NCBI GenBank assembly: GCA_034770075.1
Contig: CM068380.1
Coordinates: 23,862,638-23,926,637, forward strand
Direction of reading: 5' to 3'
From: Aralia elata
Lineage: Eukaryota; Streptophyta; Magnoliopsida; Apiales; Araliaceae
Length of the DNA stretch: 64,000 bases
Shown here: in pieces, positions 22,389 to 33,782 of the stretch
Layout of the letters: each line of letters begins with the position of its first letter
Position numbering within the stretch: position 1 is the first letter of the stretch
Notes under the pieces: generated by a model
What the model saw: the letters and a program-made list of their open reading frames with translations, nothing else
Told to the model about the DNA's origin: nothing
The model's database searches: none
Made by a program: the position numbers and the translations under genes

Positions 22389-25250
22389 ACTAGAGTATAC
22401 TTTTTTTCTCTAATGCTGACAATAGGAATATGACTAAACAAATCCATATGGAGCAATTGTAGTGGCCTATTATTGGAGTTGAATGTCTTGTTCTTAAATG
22501 AGACTTTGGTTTGCTTTCCCAGTTGGCATGTTTTGTAAAGCATGCCTTTGATGAAGTTCAACTTAGGCAAACTAGAGACCAAATCTTTAAAAACTAGCTT
22601 GGACATATTTTTGAAGTTTAAATGTGATACTCTTTTATGTCATAACTAGTTAGAATCTTCTGAAGCTTTGGCAAAAATGCAAGTTGTCTCTATAGAACTT
22701 AACTTAGCTAAATTCACCATATACGTATTACCACCTCTAGTTCCAGTTAGCTTGATTGAGTTTGTCATCAAGTCTCTTACTTAACATTGGTTGTTGAGGA
22801 AGATAACTTGGTGTCCTTCATCACACAATTGGCTAATGCCCGGTAGGTTGTGCTTCAAGTCTTCAACAAATGCAACTTTGTTGAAAGATACTACATCGTT
22901 TCCTATAATGCCATATCCTCTAGTCTTTCTAGAGTTGTTATCTCTAAAGATAACCGCATGACCATATTTCTCTTTGAAATCAGACAATAGTGCTTTGTTG
23001 CATGTCATATTTCTTGAGCATCTACTATCTAGATACCATGTTGAATTAGTGGTGCTTTTATCCTACAAGAGAAATTAAAATTTACTATGATACCCAGACT
23101 TTCTTGGGTCATGGTGGGTTAGTTTTCTTAGGATCCTAAATTTGTCTAACTCTAGGTCTTACATACATAAGATAGACATCACAATTATACATAGCAGCAA
23201 TATGATCATAATGATGACAGTTATAACATTAAATATAATGCATGCTTGTGTGTGTGTATGGATTTCTTCTCTTTAAGGATATATATGGAACAGAAGAACC
23301 CATGGCCTTTCTTCTAGGCTCAAACTCTTTCTACTTCCACACTATTCTACAATTTTAGGAGTTCGTAGGGTAAAAGTCAATTTACGTTTCTTATCTGGTT
23401 AGTTCGTAGAGTAAGTATGGACTAACTCTACGATCCTTCGAGGCTTAAAGGAGTTTTAGTTTTGCCTTGTGATTTCTTAAATCATAGACCAATGTGTGAT
23501 CTATTGTTCTTAGAGATTACAATCTGATCTGCAAAAATTGTAGAGCTTTGAATACTTGGCTCAACAACCTGTGTAGATTTCATAAACACAATCCCTCTAT
23601 TAGGAAGTAGAAGCATTGTTATTGCTAGTCTCTAGAGTTGTATCCATACTATGATTTGAGGACAAGTCCCCAAATCCTAAACCTGATCGGTCTGAACTGC
23701 ATCTCTGACTAGTGAACAGGGAGTCCATAGAAGAAGAATACAAATTCCATGTAGAGATTGTCTTTTCCAGTTCCTTAATCTTGGAAATTAGAGTTAACTC
23801 TCTCTGTACAGACTGCTCAGTAATAATTCTCAATTTCTCACTCTCAACCTCAAGCTTAGAAATAGAACTAGTAGTTTTTTGAGCAGTTTTTAACTCAAGC
23901 TTTACTCTTTCTTTTTTCTTTTGAAGTAGAGAATGATCCCCTAATAGCACCCTGAACCATTTCATGTATTTATGCAACTCTGATATAATATCACATTAAG
24001 CGGTTCTAAGATCAAATATGTCAATATCAGGGGAGTCAAAGTCAAATACCTCACTGATATCAATTTCTTGATTATCAGTAGTGTTGTCTGCAGATGCTTC
24101 AATAGCCATAAGACAGAGATTAGCTATCTGAGGTCCTTCATCACCACTTAACTTAAAATTTGAGTCATTATCGTTATCGCTCCAAGAACCTTTAGCTGTC
24201 AGACCTTTCTCTTTCTTGTGATGCTTCTTGTAGGCTTTTTGGTATTTCCTTGAATTTTTTTTATTCTTGTCCTTCTTGAGCTCCTCTCTTAATGGTTTGG
24301 TGCACTCAATAATATAGTGATATGGCTTCTTGCCGTTGTAGCATAGATCTTTAGAGGAGTCTCTTTTGTTGTTGTTATTATTGCTGCTATTTCCCTTTCT
24401 CATGAATTTCCTCAGTTTTTTTGCAAGCAATCTTAGATCCTACTCATCATCATCATCATCCAAGTCTAATTCATCTTCCATGGGAGCTTTGGAAGATGTC
24501 TCTGCTACTTTAAGAGCTACACCCTTGCCTTTCCTTCTGGTTTCTGTTGTTATTTCTGCTCTTTAGTTAAGTTTCGAATCATATGTCAGAAGATTGCCAT
24601 AGAGTTTACGAATAGTCATTTCATGGAGATTCTTTGACTCTTTGATAAAAGTGGTTTTGGCATTTCACTTGCTAGGTAGTGCCCTCATAAACTTGATATT
24701 AAGGTCCTTGTTAGGATAAACTTTCCCAAATACTTTGAGTGAATTGAGCAAAATGTTGAACCTCTTCTAAGTTGCAATAATGTATTCTCCAGGAACATGT
24801 GAGAACATCTCGTACTGTTTAGTCAGCAAAGATTACTTATTTTTCCTTACTTCCTTAGTTCCTTCATGCATCACCATTAGAGCTTCCCAGACTTCCTTTA
24901 TAGTCTTGCAGTTGACCACATTCTCGAATAGCTCATCGTCAAGAGCCATGAACAAAATATCCTTAGCTCGCTTGTCCAATGTAACCGGGTTCTTCTCATT
25001 GTCAGTTCACTCAATTCTTTGTTTAACAGTTACTTTATTTGGATCATCAGGTGTTAGAGCAAGCTTTATAGGAACGTAAGGGCATTTAGCACAACATCAA
25101 AGAGTTCATCATCAATGGCATCTATATACGCCTATATACGAACTTTTTGATTAACAAATTTAACCTAATTACACAAAGGTGGTTTATTTCCATCACCAAG
25201 CCTAAAACTGGTTTTGGCTAGTGTTATGGATCTACTCAAGTTATAAAGCT
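22389..25250 (-). pseudogene. SIRE-like gag, protease and start of integrase (decayed)
   Basis: Read downward from about 25,230. First comes gag (opening near AKTSFRLGDGNPPL). Next is a basic region with a zinc knuckle at about 24,320 (CYNGKKPYHYIIEC) whose second cysteine has become glycine. A coiled-coil stretch at 23,977-23,700 ends in the lineage-typical SGLGF. A spacer at 23,100-23,590 is rich in TCTACGA words. Protease follows at 23,060-22,780 with WYLDSRC, where the DSG active site reads DSR. Then come the pre-integrase segment (22,606-22,480, KGMLYKTCQLGKQ) and the first integrase aspartate in LLHMDLFSHI. The reading stops at YTLV where the LTR fragment intrudes. Multiple stops and frameshifts are present. 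Confidence 0.8.
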
Positions 25251-25262
25251 AGTTCAAGAGAA

Positions 25263-25278
25263 CCATGTTCTAATACCA
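25263..25278 (-). promoter_or_regulatory. Primer-binding site of SIRE-like element
   Basis: The minus-strand reading TGGTATTAGAACATGG matches the initiator tRNA-Met complement TGGTATCAGAGCATGG except at two G/C-to-A/T changes. It marks the 5' end of the internal region. Confidence 0.85.
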
Positions 25279-26229
25279 CTTATTATACTCAAAAGGCACA
25301 AAGAAATCTAGAAAGTGGGTAGATTCTTTATTTTTTTAAAGAGTCATTAACAAATCAGTTAAGCAGGTTAATTGATAGGATATGCATAACAGAATGTATT
25401 TTGAAAACCCCTTCAAAGATTAAAAGAAAACTATAGTTCCAAATTTAGTGCACATAGTAAGAAATAAATCACAGAGCTAAAACGTAAAGTGACAGGAAAA
25501 ATAGAAATGCAGAAATGTAAAGGATATAAAGATTTTTAAGAGGTTCGAAGCACAAAAGTCTCTTATTCCTCTCTTATACTCCTCGAGTAGGGATATTTCA
25601 CTAAGGAAGGGTAATCACGGAGATTTCAGTTCACAAAGAACTGTTATACAACTGATTCATTAAGAGTCCTTCAATTCACATAGACTTGGAATACAAGATA
25701 TTAGTAAGATCTATTTAATCACTAAGAAAATAGTTGTTATTAGGTGCGGCTAAGTTGCTTTAGGCTCTTCTTCAAATGACTTAGCAGCAGTGGTATTTTC
25801 TCAAAATCATAGAGTGGAGATTGTATAAACTCAGGGGTTCAACACTTGGACTTTAAAGATCGTTCTTGCTAATGCTTGAAGTTGTCAACCTTTTATAGAG
25901 TTCTCCTTGGGATCTTCTTGTTGGAATTTTACTGTTACTCCATTTAGCCTGGGACACTTGGCATTCTCCAATTGTTTGAATTTAAAAATGTTGTCTGCTT
26001 GGACCATCTCAGGTTATTATCCTTAGTACTGTGAATAGTGCAGTTACAAACACGTTTCCCTTGGCCTTGCTAATATAGTTGTTGAATAATGTTGTATTGT
26101 GTCTTGTCTTTATCGCCAATACATGGGAGAATTACTTTTAAGAGTTGTGTGTTTATGGTTTATGACCCTTATCATAACCTGCCACTATCTTGTCAGAAGT
26201 CCATATTCTACGATTTTGGCTACCATAGA

Positions 26230-28321
26230 GTGAACGATGAGTGTGTTTTATATACACAAATTAGGTGCTTTTGAGCTTGATAATTTGTAAATCCTAAGTC
26301 ATTTCGGTTGGTTTTATGTGTTTTTATCTTATTGTTATGTAATATAGTTTTGTATTGGTTTTGTATGTTTTCGTATGCTTTTATGTGTTTTTATGTTGTT
26401 TTGTAGGAATTAAAATAAAAGCTCCTTGGAATCAATACCCATAACTTGCTTTTCGGTACTATAGCTGCTTGTTTCTCAATTTTACCCATGATCCAATCCG
26501 AATCTCTCAAAACTCAAAGAACGAAAGTTGTAGATATTTGTCTTAGCTTTTCAGAACATTTTGAATCATCCAATTTTAAGTTCGTATGAGAGAGTTATGA
26601 CTATTTTACCATCGGATTTGGCATGAATTTTACACAGCAGTTGCTTCGGGCTCAATTTGAGCCTTTCTCCGGACATTATCTCGTCAAGCTCCAGTTATGA
26701 AAGTTGTAGAGCTCTCTCTAAGATTTCCATATCCTATTTACACGCCTAAATCCAAGTTCGGACAAAGAAGTTATGGCCATTTTACCAATAGAGGTCAAAG
26801 TTGAGTTGGGTTACAGCGGAATAGGCGCGGGCGCGCGGAAATGGATGCGGGCGCGCGGCGCCTGGCACCAGGCAGCTAGCGCGCGCGCGCGCGCGGCGTG
26901 GGCGTGCCATGGGCGTGCGACATGGCCAGGGGGCGCGTGCGGGCGCACCAGGCGGCATGCGGGCGCATCCGGGCATGCTGAGTGCGATCTTTTGAGCTCC
27001 TAGTGCGATTCCAGCTCACTTTTAACCGAAAATCTGATGTTTTGCTAGGGTTTTTCATGGAGGCACTATATAATATCTCATTGGGGCTTCATATTTCATA
27101 ACTAGGAATTGGGAGGCCACACAAACACATTAATTAGAGAGCCAAAAGTGCTGCAACACAAGGAAAATTCAGCAAAATCAAAAAAACCAAGAAGGAAAGG
27201 TGTGTCAAATGGACATCTTGACATAGGGAGGCTGCACATACATCATCAAGAAGAGCTTGGGGGTTGCAATTCAAGGAAATTTCCAGCAACAAGCTAAGGG
27301 GCAAAAAGAGAAAAGAATGCCAAAGGAAGAGGAAAAGCTAGAGATTGTCATCAACCAAGCAAGCAACATATGAATATCTTCTAAATGGGTTTTATCATCT
27401 CTTGCTTTCCTTTGAATTTGTATTTGTATTTCATGATGTACACCATGTGTTTGATGTTTTGCCTAGCTACCATGAACTAGAGCTTATTCTAAGATTTCAA
27501 TGGAACCCAACACATAGTTTGAATGGATTTCTCTCTCTATTGATTTTAGTTATGCATTTGTGAATTGATTGTCATAACCTTTGCTTTCTAGATTAATTGC
27601 TTGACCCGTAATTACCTTGGGAACCTATATGAACTTGACGAACGGATTATAGGTTAAGACCTAGTTATGATAACATGCGAGAGTATAGATTGTTGTGGGT
27701 TATTAATCGGATTAAGTGACGTGTGTCTTATTAATGATCTGCAATAATAGGTATCTTGATAGTAGTTGGGATAGATATATACCTAATTACCGCATGCAAC
27801 CAATTGAGAATCTAGTCTTAATAACTTCCGATGTGAAAGTTGGTAATTGAGGAGACGATTAATTAGATTTGGTGACACGTGTCTATTAATCTTTCCTGAA
27901 ATTAGTCTTTTGATAGTGTATATGATAGACATATACCTATGCACCGCTTAGGAAGATTCGTGATTAACCATCGACAGAGGCTCTTATGTAGTTTTGATTT
28001 CTCGGTTGTCAATTTGTATGTTATAACTAATTGAAAAGAGAGAGTTAGGAGATTCAAACGAAGTGTTGGGGGAAATTGCAATCTTAGACTTGTTAATATT
28101 TGATTTCATTATTTTAACGCTTTCCATATCCCTTATTATTACAAAACAACAACAAATTCAAATCATCAATTGTCTAAATAAATTCGAGACGATATATAGT
28201 TGGTACTTGGGAAACACTAGAACAATTCTCTGTGGGTTCGACAACTCTCTTATCACTTTATTACTTGTTGACCGCGTATACTTGCGCGTATTTTTCGGTT
28301 GTGAAATCGACCAACAGTGAA
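26230..28321 (+). mobile_element. Solo LTR, Athila-like gypsy, with perfect TSD GTGAA
   Basis: The LTR (26,235-28,316, 2,082 bp) is flanked by exact GTGAA at 26,230-26,234 and 28,317-28,321. It starts CGATGAGTGTGTTTTATA, with the TG start mutated to CG, and ends CGACCAACA. The start aligns with the LTR at 38,883 (TGATGAATGGGTTTCATA on the minus strand), and the end shares TTGACC..TATAC..GCG..GTATTT. Internal structure, in order: two 91-bp modules (26,521-26,611; 26,697-26,787), a CpG-rich tract (26,822-26,980), TATA-like ACTATATAATA at 27,064, and a duplicated segment (27,700-27,955). No internal element region remains, so it arose by LTR-LTR recombination. Confidence 0.82.
26822..26980. repeat. 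CpG-dense low-complexity tract in solo LTR
   Basis: About 160 bp of GCGCGC and GGGCGC repeats, including an alternating GC run at 26,879-26,898, in otherwise AT-rich DNA. It precedes the TATA-like box by about 90 bp. The Arg/Ala-rich open frames on both strands here are compositional artefacts. Confidence 0.85.
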
Positions 28322-28695
28322 TTCATAAAGTGGCTTGACTGATAGTAGAGTGACTTACTTTGCTATTTTTACTCTACGAATTTGAGGAGCTCTGTGATTG
28401 TGGCTCTACAAATAGACTTGTACTCTACCATCATTGACTATCTTCAGTTCACTCTGCGATTTCAGAGTAACTTTGTCGTTAGCTCTGCGAATGTCTTCTA
28501 TCTTGGGACAACTTAACTATTACAAGGAATTGCTCTACGATTTGGATCAACCTAATAAGTTTGATCCCTAAAGTAAGTTCTTTTACATAAACTTCATTTC
28601 ATAAAGACTTTACAAAAGCTACTTATCTACAAATATATATTAAGTTTAAATCATCATCAAATCAAATAGGTTTAATATAGATGCAGTTACTAACA

Positions 28696-29342
28696 CGAGT
28701 ATTAACGAAAAATTTGAGGACGTTGTGTCATTTTATACTATGTTTGATATTTTAGGTAAGTAACGTGGTCCTGTCTTACATATTTTAGATATGATAAATT
28801 ATGCCCCCTAGATGCACCCTCATCAATAAAAGAAAACAATGTTTTCTTTTCACCAATACAACTAAAAACTATAGGATCCATACCTTCTAGCCCATGTGTA
28901 TATTTTTCTCAATCATTGTAGACCATAAAAACGCTATTGACATCGGATTTTTCGCTTTTGAAAATCTAGTAGGGTGATTTGAAAAAAAAATCAACTTATC
29001 TCGACAAATTTTTGAAATTTTGATTTAAAGGTGGCCAATTAGACAGAGTCGTGAGTTGATAAAGATTTAAATGGATGTACTAACTCATCCAAATTTTTAG
29101 CTTTAATAAATAAGATGGTCCACATATGACTCCATAAAATTGGTCTGTAACCGAGATTCAAAGAGTTCAGGGGACTTGCTTAAACGAGAGGAAGGTGTTA
29201 GGCACCTCCGACTTCCGTGAAACACAGTTACTACTTTCCTAATGTTTTCCCTATAGTTTAAATAAGTTGCCTTAAAAAAAAGTATAAAAGTGTGTGCTTT
29301 GTGTCTTGTGCCTTGGTGGGTCATGTCGAAAGAGGAACATAT
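28696..29342. other. Unassigned spacer with LTR-like text
   Basis: No gene seen. A GAGAGGAAGGTGTTAGGCACC phrase near 29,190 resembles sequence found in some plant gypsy LTRs or leaders, but no boundaries can be drawn. Confidence 0.35.
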
Positions 29343-29630
29343 AGGATATCGTCTCCTAGAGTCAATTTGAATCATTAAACTAAAGAAGTTTAGGGTCTCG
29401 TCTTCTATGGCATCTAAGTCGAGGTGGAAAAGGAAATCTAGGGTTTCGTCTCATAAAATCATCACAAAAGAAAATCTAAGGCATTGTCTCCTAAACTGTC
29501 TAAATCTTGATAAAAGGAATCTAGGGTTTCGTCTTCTAGAGTCAGTACACAAAAAAAGTCTAAGGTATCGTCTTCTAAACCTTCTAAGTCATGGTAAAAA
29601 GGAAGTCTAAGATATCATCTTCTAAACCAC
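29343..29630. repeat. Degenerate tandem repeat, seven units of 38-48 bp
   Basis: Units sharing CTAAGGTATCGTCTTCTAAA-like text begin near 29,343, 29,391, 29,438, 29,476, 29,521, 29,560 and 29,607. Spacing varies from 38 to 48 bp. No protein signature. Confidence 0.8.
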
Positions 29631-30084
29631 CTAAGTCATTGTGAGTGCATTATCCTAAAAGCAATTTGAGCCCTTATTCCTACGGACATGGGATTTTGAT
29701 TCTAAAGTCTTTTGAAAACTTGAATTTATGTGAATGTCTTTCGAAAAGTTATTTTTTTTATTAAAAAGATGTCTTTTATGGTTTTAAAAATCATTCTTTA
29801 AAAATTATCTTCTCAAAATGGTCATATATGTATCGATTTGTAAGAAATTAATATTTAAAAAAAATGAGTTTTATGGAAACATTCTTTTTAATTTGGAAAA
29901 TATTTTATTACATAATAAAATAGTGATGGAAGGGTTTTGATAAGGAAAATAGTTTTTGCAATCCCTTTGCCAAATAAGAAATGAAGTTCAAAATATTTTC
30001 AATTTTAGCCTTATTCTAATAACCTAATTTGATTCAATTTTAAAAGATCTTTTTGATTTCTTGTTTGAAAACTATTTTCATGTG
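29631..30084. other. AT-rich spacer before LINE
   Basis: No gene or repeat with a clear identity. The LINE reading frame begins at its end without an ORF1 region. Confidence 0.4.
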
Positions 30085-33000
30085 TATAATATTAAGGGCC
30101 TAAATAATAAGCCTAAGCAGACTGATGTTAAGTCTTTTTTAGTAGATAACAAAATTTCTTTTGTTGAGTTAAATGCTTTAAGGCTAAATCTATATCTAAA
30201 TCTATAATTAAGAACTGGAGCTGGGAATTTAACTATGAGTATCATTCGAATAGTAGAATCTAGGTTGGTTGGGACCCTTCTTTTTGGAATACTTCTATCT
30301 TATTCAAATTTGACCAGGTTATTCATTGTAAACTTTGTTCAATGATCTTGCAAGAGGATTTTTTTGTCTATATTTTTTATGGGTTCAACACTGCTATTCA
30401 AAGGAGACCTTTATGGACTCACCTTATCAGTTTAGCTCCATCTACTAATAATTCTAAATGGTGTCTGATGGGGGATTTCAATGTCATCAAAAATTTAGAT
30501 GAGGTTGAGGTGGTTTAGAAAATTAGGATGTAGGTATTCAGGACTTCAATAACTGCTTGTCTGATCTTATGGTGGATGACATCCATGCTTCTGGTCCTCT
30601 CTTCACCTGGTGGAATGGGCAGGATAATTCTCCCACTTATAAAAAGCTAGATAGAGTCTTGAGTAATGCTCAATGGTTAAACCATATGACTAATGTTATT
30701 GTCTCTGTTGGGTCTAGGGGCTTATCTGATCATGCTCCTCTCCTTCTCCACTTTGGGATGCCTTCCCTAAATTCAGGAAGCCATTTCAATTTTTCAATTA
30801 TATGATCGAATTGGAAGGCTTCAATGACTTAATAACAAGGACTTGGCAAAAACAAATTTCTAGGAGTCCTATGTTTATTCTGGTAGAGAAATTAAGACAT
30901 ATAAAGAAAGCTTTAATCTCCCTCAACTCCAACTATGGGAACTTTTCTTCTAATGTACAACTCATTAGGCAGGATCTGCACAATGTCCAGCAAGCTGTTT
31001 ATTCCTCCATTTCTACTTTTGGGGACATTTCGTAGCTCAAATCTCAGGAAAGATCCTTGAATCATAAACTGTGGAGAGCCATCTCCCTTGAGGAAGCCCT
31101 TGCCCAGCAAAAATCTAGAGTGCAATGGCTTGAGCAGGGTGACAAAAATTCTAGCTTTTTCTTCAACAACTCTAAAAGTAGATGGAATTATAACAAAATT
31201 TTGTCAATTGAGGATTCTAATGGAGTTATGGTCAGAGGGCAAGTTAAAGTTCAAAAAGTTATTATCTCCTATTTTCAAAACCTGTTTTTTGCTTCTTATT
31301 CCAGCAGTGACCTCCTCAATGCTAATCTGGAATGACTGAATTTTATTTCTTCTAGTTAGTCCAATTAATTAATTAAGATTATGGATGATGAGGAAATCTG
31401 GAGTACTCTTAAATCCATGAAACAGAACAAAAGACCTGGTCCGTATGGATTCAATGTTAATTTCTTTCTGCATAATTGGGATGTTATTGGGGAGGACTTT
31501 ACCAAAGCTGTTAACTATTTCTTTGTTACTGGCTATATGTTTTGGGAAGCTAATGCTACTGCTCTTGTTCTTGTTCCTAAAAGCCCTAATTCCACTTCCA
31601 TGAATGACTATAGGCCTATATCTTGTTGCAATACCACTTACAAATGTATTTCCAAGATAATTACTTCTAGACTTAAGCCTATGCTTCCTTCTTTGATCTC
31701 CAATGCTCAATCTATTTTTGTCCTAGGCAGGAGGATTGGGGACAATATTCTCATTGCCCAAGAACTCTTTAGAGGATATAACATAAAGACGGGCCCTGCT
31801 CGTTGTGCATTCAAAATTGATTTGCGCAAGGCCTTTGATACTGTGTATTGGGATTTCCTTTTTAAGTCTCTTAATCTTTTCAAAATTTCCCCTCTTTTTA
31901 TTAATTGGATTCGTGCCTGTATTACTACTGCTATGTTCTCAGTGAAGCTTAATGGCAGCTTATGTGGGTATTTTAATAGCTGTCGAGGGCTTCAACAAAG
32001 GAACCCTTTCTCTCCTACCTTTTTGTTATAACCATGAAAGTCTTGTCCAGAATCCTTCTCCAAGGCTCAACTCACTCAGATTTCTCACATCATTGGAGAG
32101 CTAAGGCTAATAATATTATTCATTTATGTTTTGTTAATGACCTATTAGTTTTTTGCAAGGGTGATTTGAAGTCTGTAAAAATTATGCAAGCCTGCATTTT
32201 TGAATTCTCTTTTTACCTTGGGCTGCATTCTAATCCTATAAAAGCCACTACTTTCTTGCTAATGTTCTGGATGCTGAAAAAGTTACTATCCTTGATTGTG
32301 TGGGATATCTTTTGGGTGCTATTCTAGTTAAATTTCTGGGTGTTCCTGTTATTTCTTCAAGGTTGTCCTTCCACGATTGCATCCCTCTGCTTAATAGAAT
32401 TACTACTCAGGTTACCTCGTGGACCACCTGCACTCTTTCTTACTTTAGAAAACTTTAACTTATTAAAGCTGTGTTATTCTCTATTCAGTCTTATTGGGCT
32501 GCTCATTTTATCTTTCCGAAGGGAGTTTTGGCTACACTCCAACAGATTTTATGCAGATTTCTATGGAAAGGGGCTTCTCTTGCAAAGTTTGGAGGGAAAG
32601 TGGCATGGGATAATATTACTCTCCCTACCTCTGAGGGAGGTCTTGGCATTAAAAACCTTTTGGATTGGAATCAGTCTCTTATCCCTTTCACTTATGGCAG
32701 GTTAGTCAACCCCAGCCCTCTAGTTTTTGGGCTACTTGGATCCATTCCAATATGCTTAAAGACCAAAACTTTTGGGTGATTAAAATTCCAAATGACTATT
32801 CATGGATATGGAGAAAAGTTCTGAATTTAAGAACTCTTGCGCAACAACATATTTTCTCAAGATTGGAAATGGGGCAAGAACAAGCCTATGGTTTGATCCA
32901 TGGTATAATAGTGTTCCTATAGCTTCTTCTCCCTCTGCCCCTATTATTCTTATTTCTAGGCTGGGTCCCATGGCCAAAGTTAAGGACATTCACTCGGAGG

Positions 33001-33782
33001 ATGGCTGGCAACTGCCTTAATGCAATCAAAGCACCATGTCTCATTTTCGGCAAGCTTTTGATTTTAGCAGGTCTTTCAATATCATCCATGAGGACTCAAT
33101 TCAATGGGGGACCATCTAGAAAGGTCCAGTCAAAGCTTCTTTGATCTAGCACTCGATCAGATCCAAAAGAACTCCTATCCTGTGGCACAAGCTGATATGG
33201 CATAAATTGTAGGTCCCCAGTTTCTCCTTTATTATGTGGATGGCAACTTTACAAAAGTATCAAACTCTTGATCGCATTGTAAAATATTCTCATACTGTAG
33301 ATCCTAGATATCGTTTTTGCACTCTTTACAATGAAAATCATGCTCATCTTTTCTTTGAATGTACTTATTCCCGCTCCATCCTTTTGTCTTCTCTCAATTA
33401 TGGAGGCTTGGCTAATGTGCCTACCAACTGGCATGCTTTGATTAATTGGGCTATTAGTAATGTAGCAAAAGGAGTTCACAAAATGATATTGAAATTACTT
33501 ATTGCAACAATCGCAATTTCCAACTTAAGTTTACCAACCCAGATCCTCTCTTCTATTATTCTTAATAGAGTCAAATGCAGATTAGTTTCTTTTGTTAAAT
33601 TTCAGAAAGCTAAGCTTGTTGATAATTCTCTTCTTATTTGGGATGTATAGTCTGCTCAGGATTCTAGTTGGCATCTCATATGATCTGTATATGAGGCTCC
33701 CACTATTATGATCTGGGGTATGCCCCTTTGCTATTGTATATATTTTCTTTTTAATACAGTCTTAAATTTAGCCAAAAAAAAG
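30085..33782 (+). pseudogene. LINE (L1-like) ORF2: endonuclease, reverse transcriptase, zf-RVT; 5'-truncated
   Basis: ORF2 remnant of a non-LTR retrotransposon. An apurinic-like endonuclease opens near 30,085 with NIKGLNNKPKQ, passes MGDFNVI-type text near 30,470, and ends with the catalytic RGLSDHAPLLL at about 30,715. The RT region includes RPGPYGFNVNFF, DYRPISCCNTTYKCISKI, AFKIDLRKAFDTV and, after a frameshift near 32,030, LCFVNDLLVFCKGD. In that motif the usual FADD catalytic pair reads FVND. The thumb region carries EGGLGIKNL (32,640), and the C-terminal zf-RVT reads ENHAHLFFECTYS (33,330). A short A-run at 33,774-33,781 may be the tail. ORF1 is not found, so the copy is 5'-truncated. 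Several frameshifts and stops make it inactive. Confidence 0.85.

Larger units (their letters stand above)
7865..28695 (-). mobile_element. SIRE/Maximus-like Ty1/copia retrotransposon, internally deleted and multiply invaded
   Basis: The element is read on the minus strand: 5' LTR (25.28-28.70 kb), PBS (25,263-25,278), gag and protease (22.4-25.2 kb), extra 3' ORF (20.49-21.45 and 9.5-11.33 kb), PPT (9458-9470) and 3' LTR (7.87-9.46 kb). The SIRE/Maximus assignment rests on the long gag with a coiled coil and an SGLGF phrase, the extra ORF after pol, the AGGGGGAGAT|TGTTAGA boundary and the long LTRs. Most of integrase and all of RT and RNase H are missing between 22.39 and 21.45 kb. Inserted into it are a copia element (11,327-20,493), a gypsy LTR piece (21,452-22,388) and a solo LTR (26,235-28,316). 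It cannot move without help. Confidence 0.8.
25281..28695 (-). repeat. 5' LTR of SIRE-like element, split by a solo LTR
   Basis: On the minus strand it starts TGTTAGTAACTGCATC at 28,695 and ends near 25,281 before the PBS. Without the inserted 26,235-28,316 segment it is collinear with the 3' LTR at 7.9-9.5 kb, including the TCTACGA-rich part (28,370-28,560 and 25,800-26,230). Confidence 0.75.

Noticed and set aside
24366..24566. Leu/Ser-rich plus-strand open frame resembling a signal peptide
   Set aside because: It is the complement of Asn/Asp/Lys-rich codons of the SIRE-like gag.
26773..27058. Arg/Ala/Pro-rich frames on both strands
   Set aside because: Open only because the CpG-rich tract of the solo LTR lacks AT-rich stop codons.
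29343..29630. Regularly spaced repeat considered as a CRISPR-like array
   Set aside because: The genome is plant, units vary in length, are degenerate throughout and have no unique spacers.
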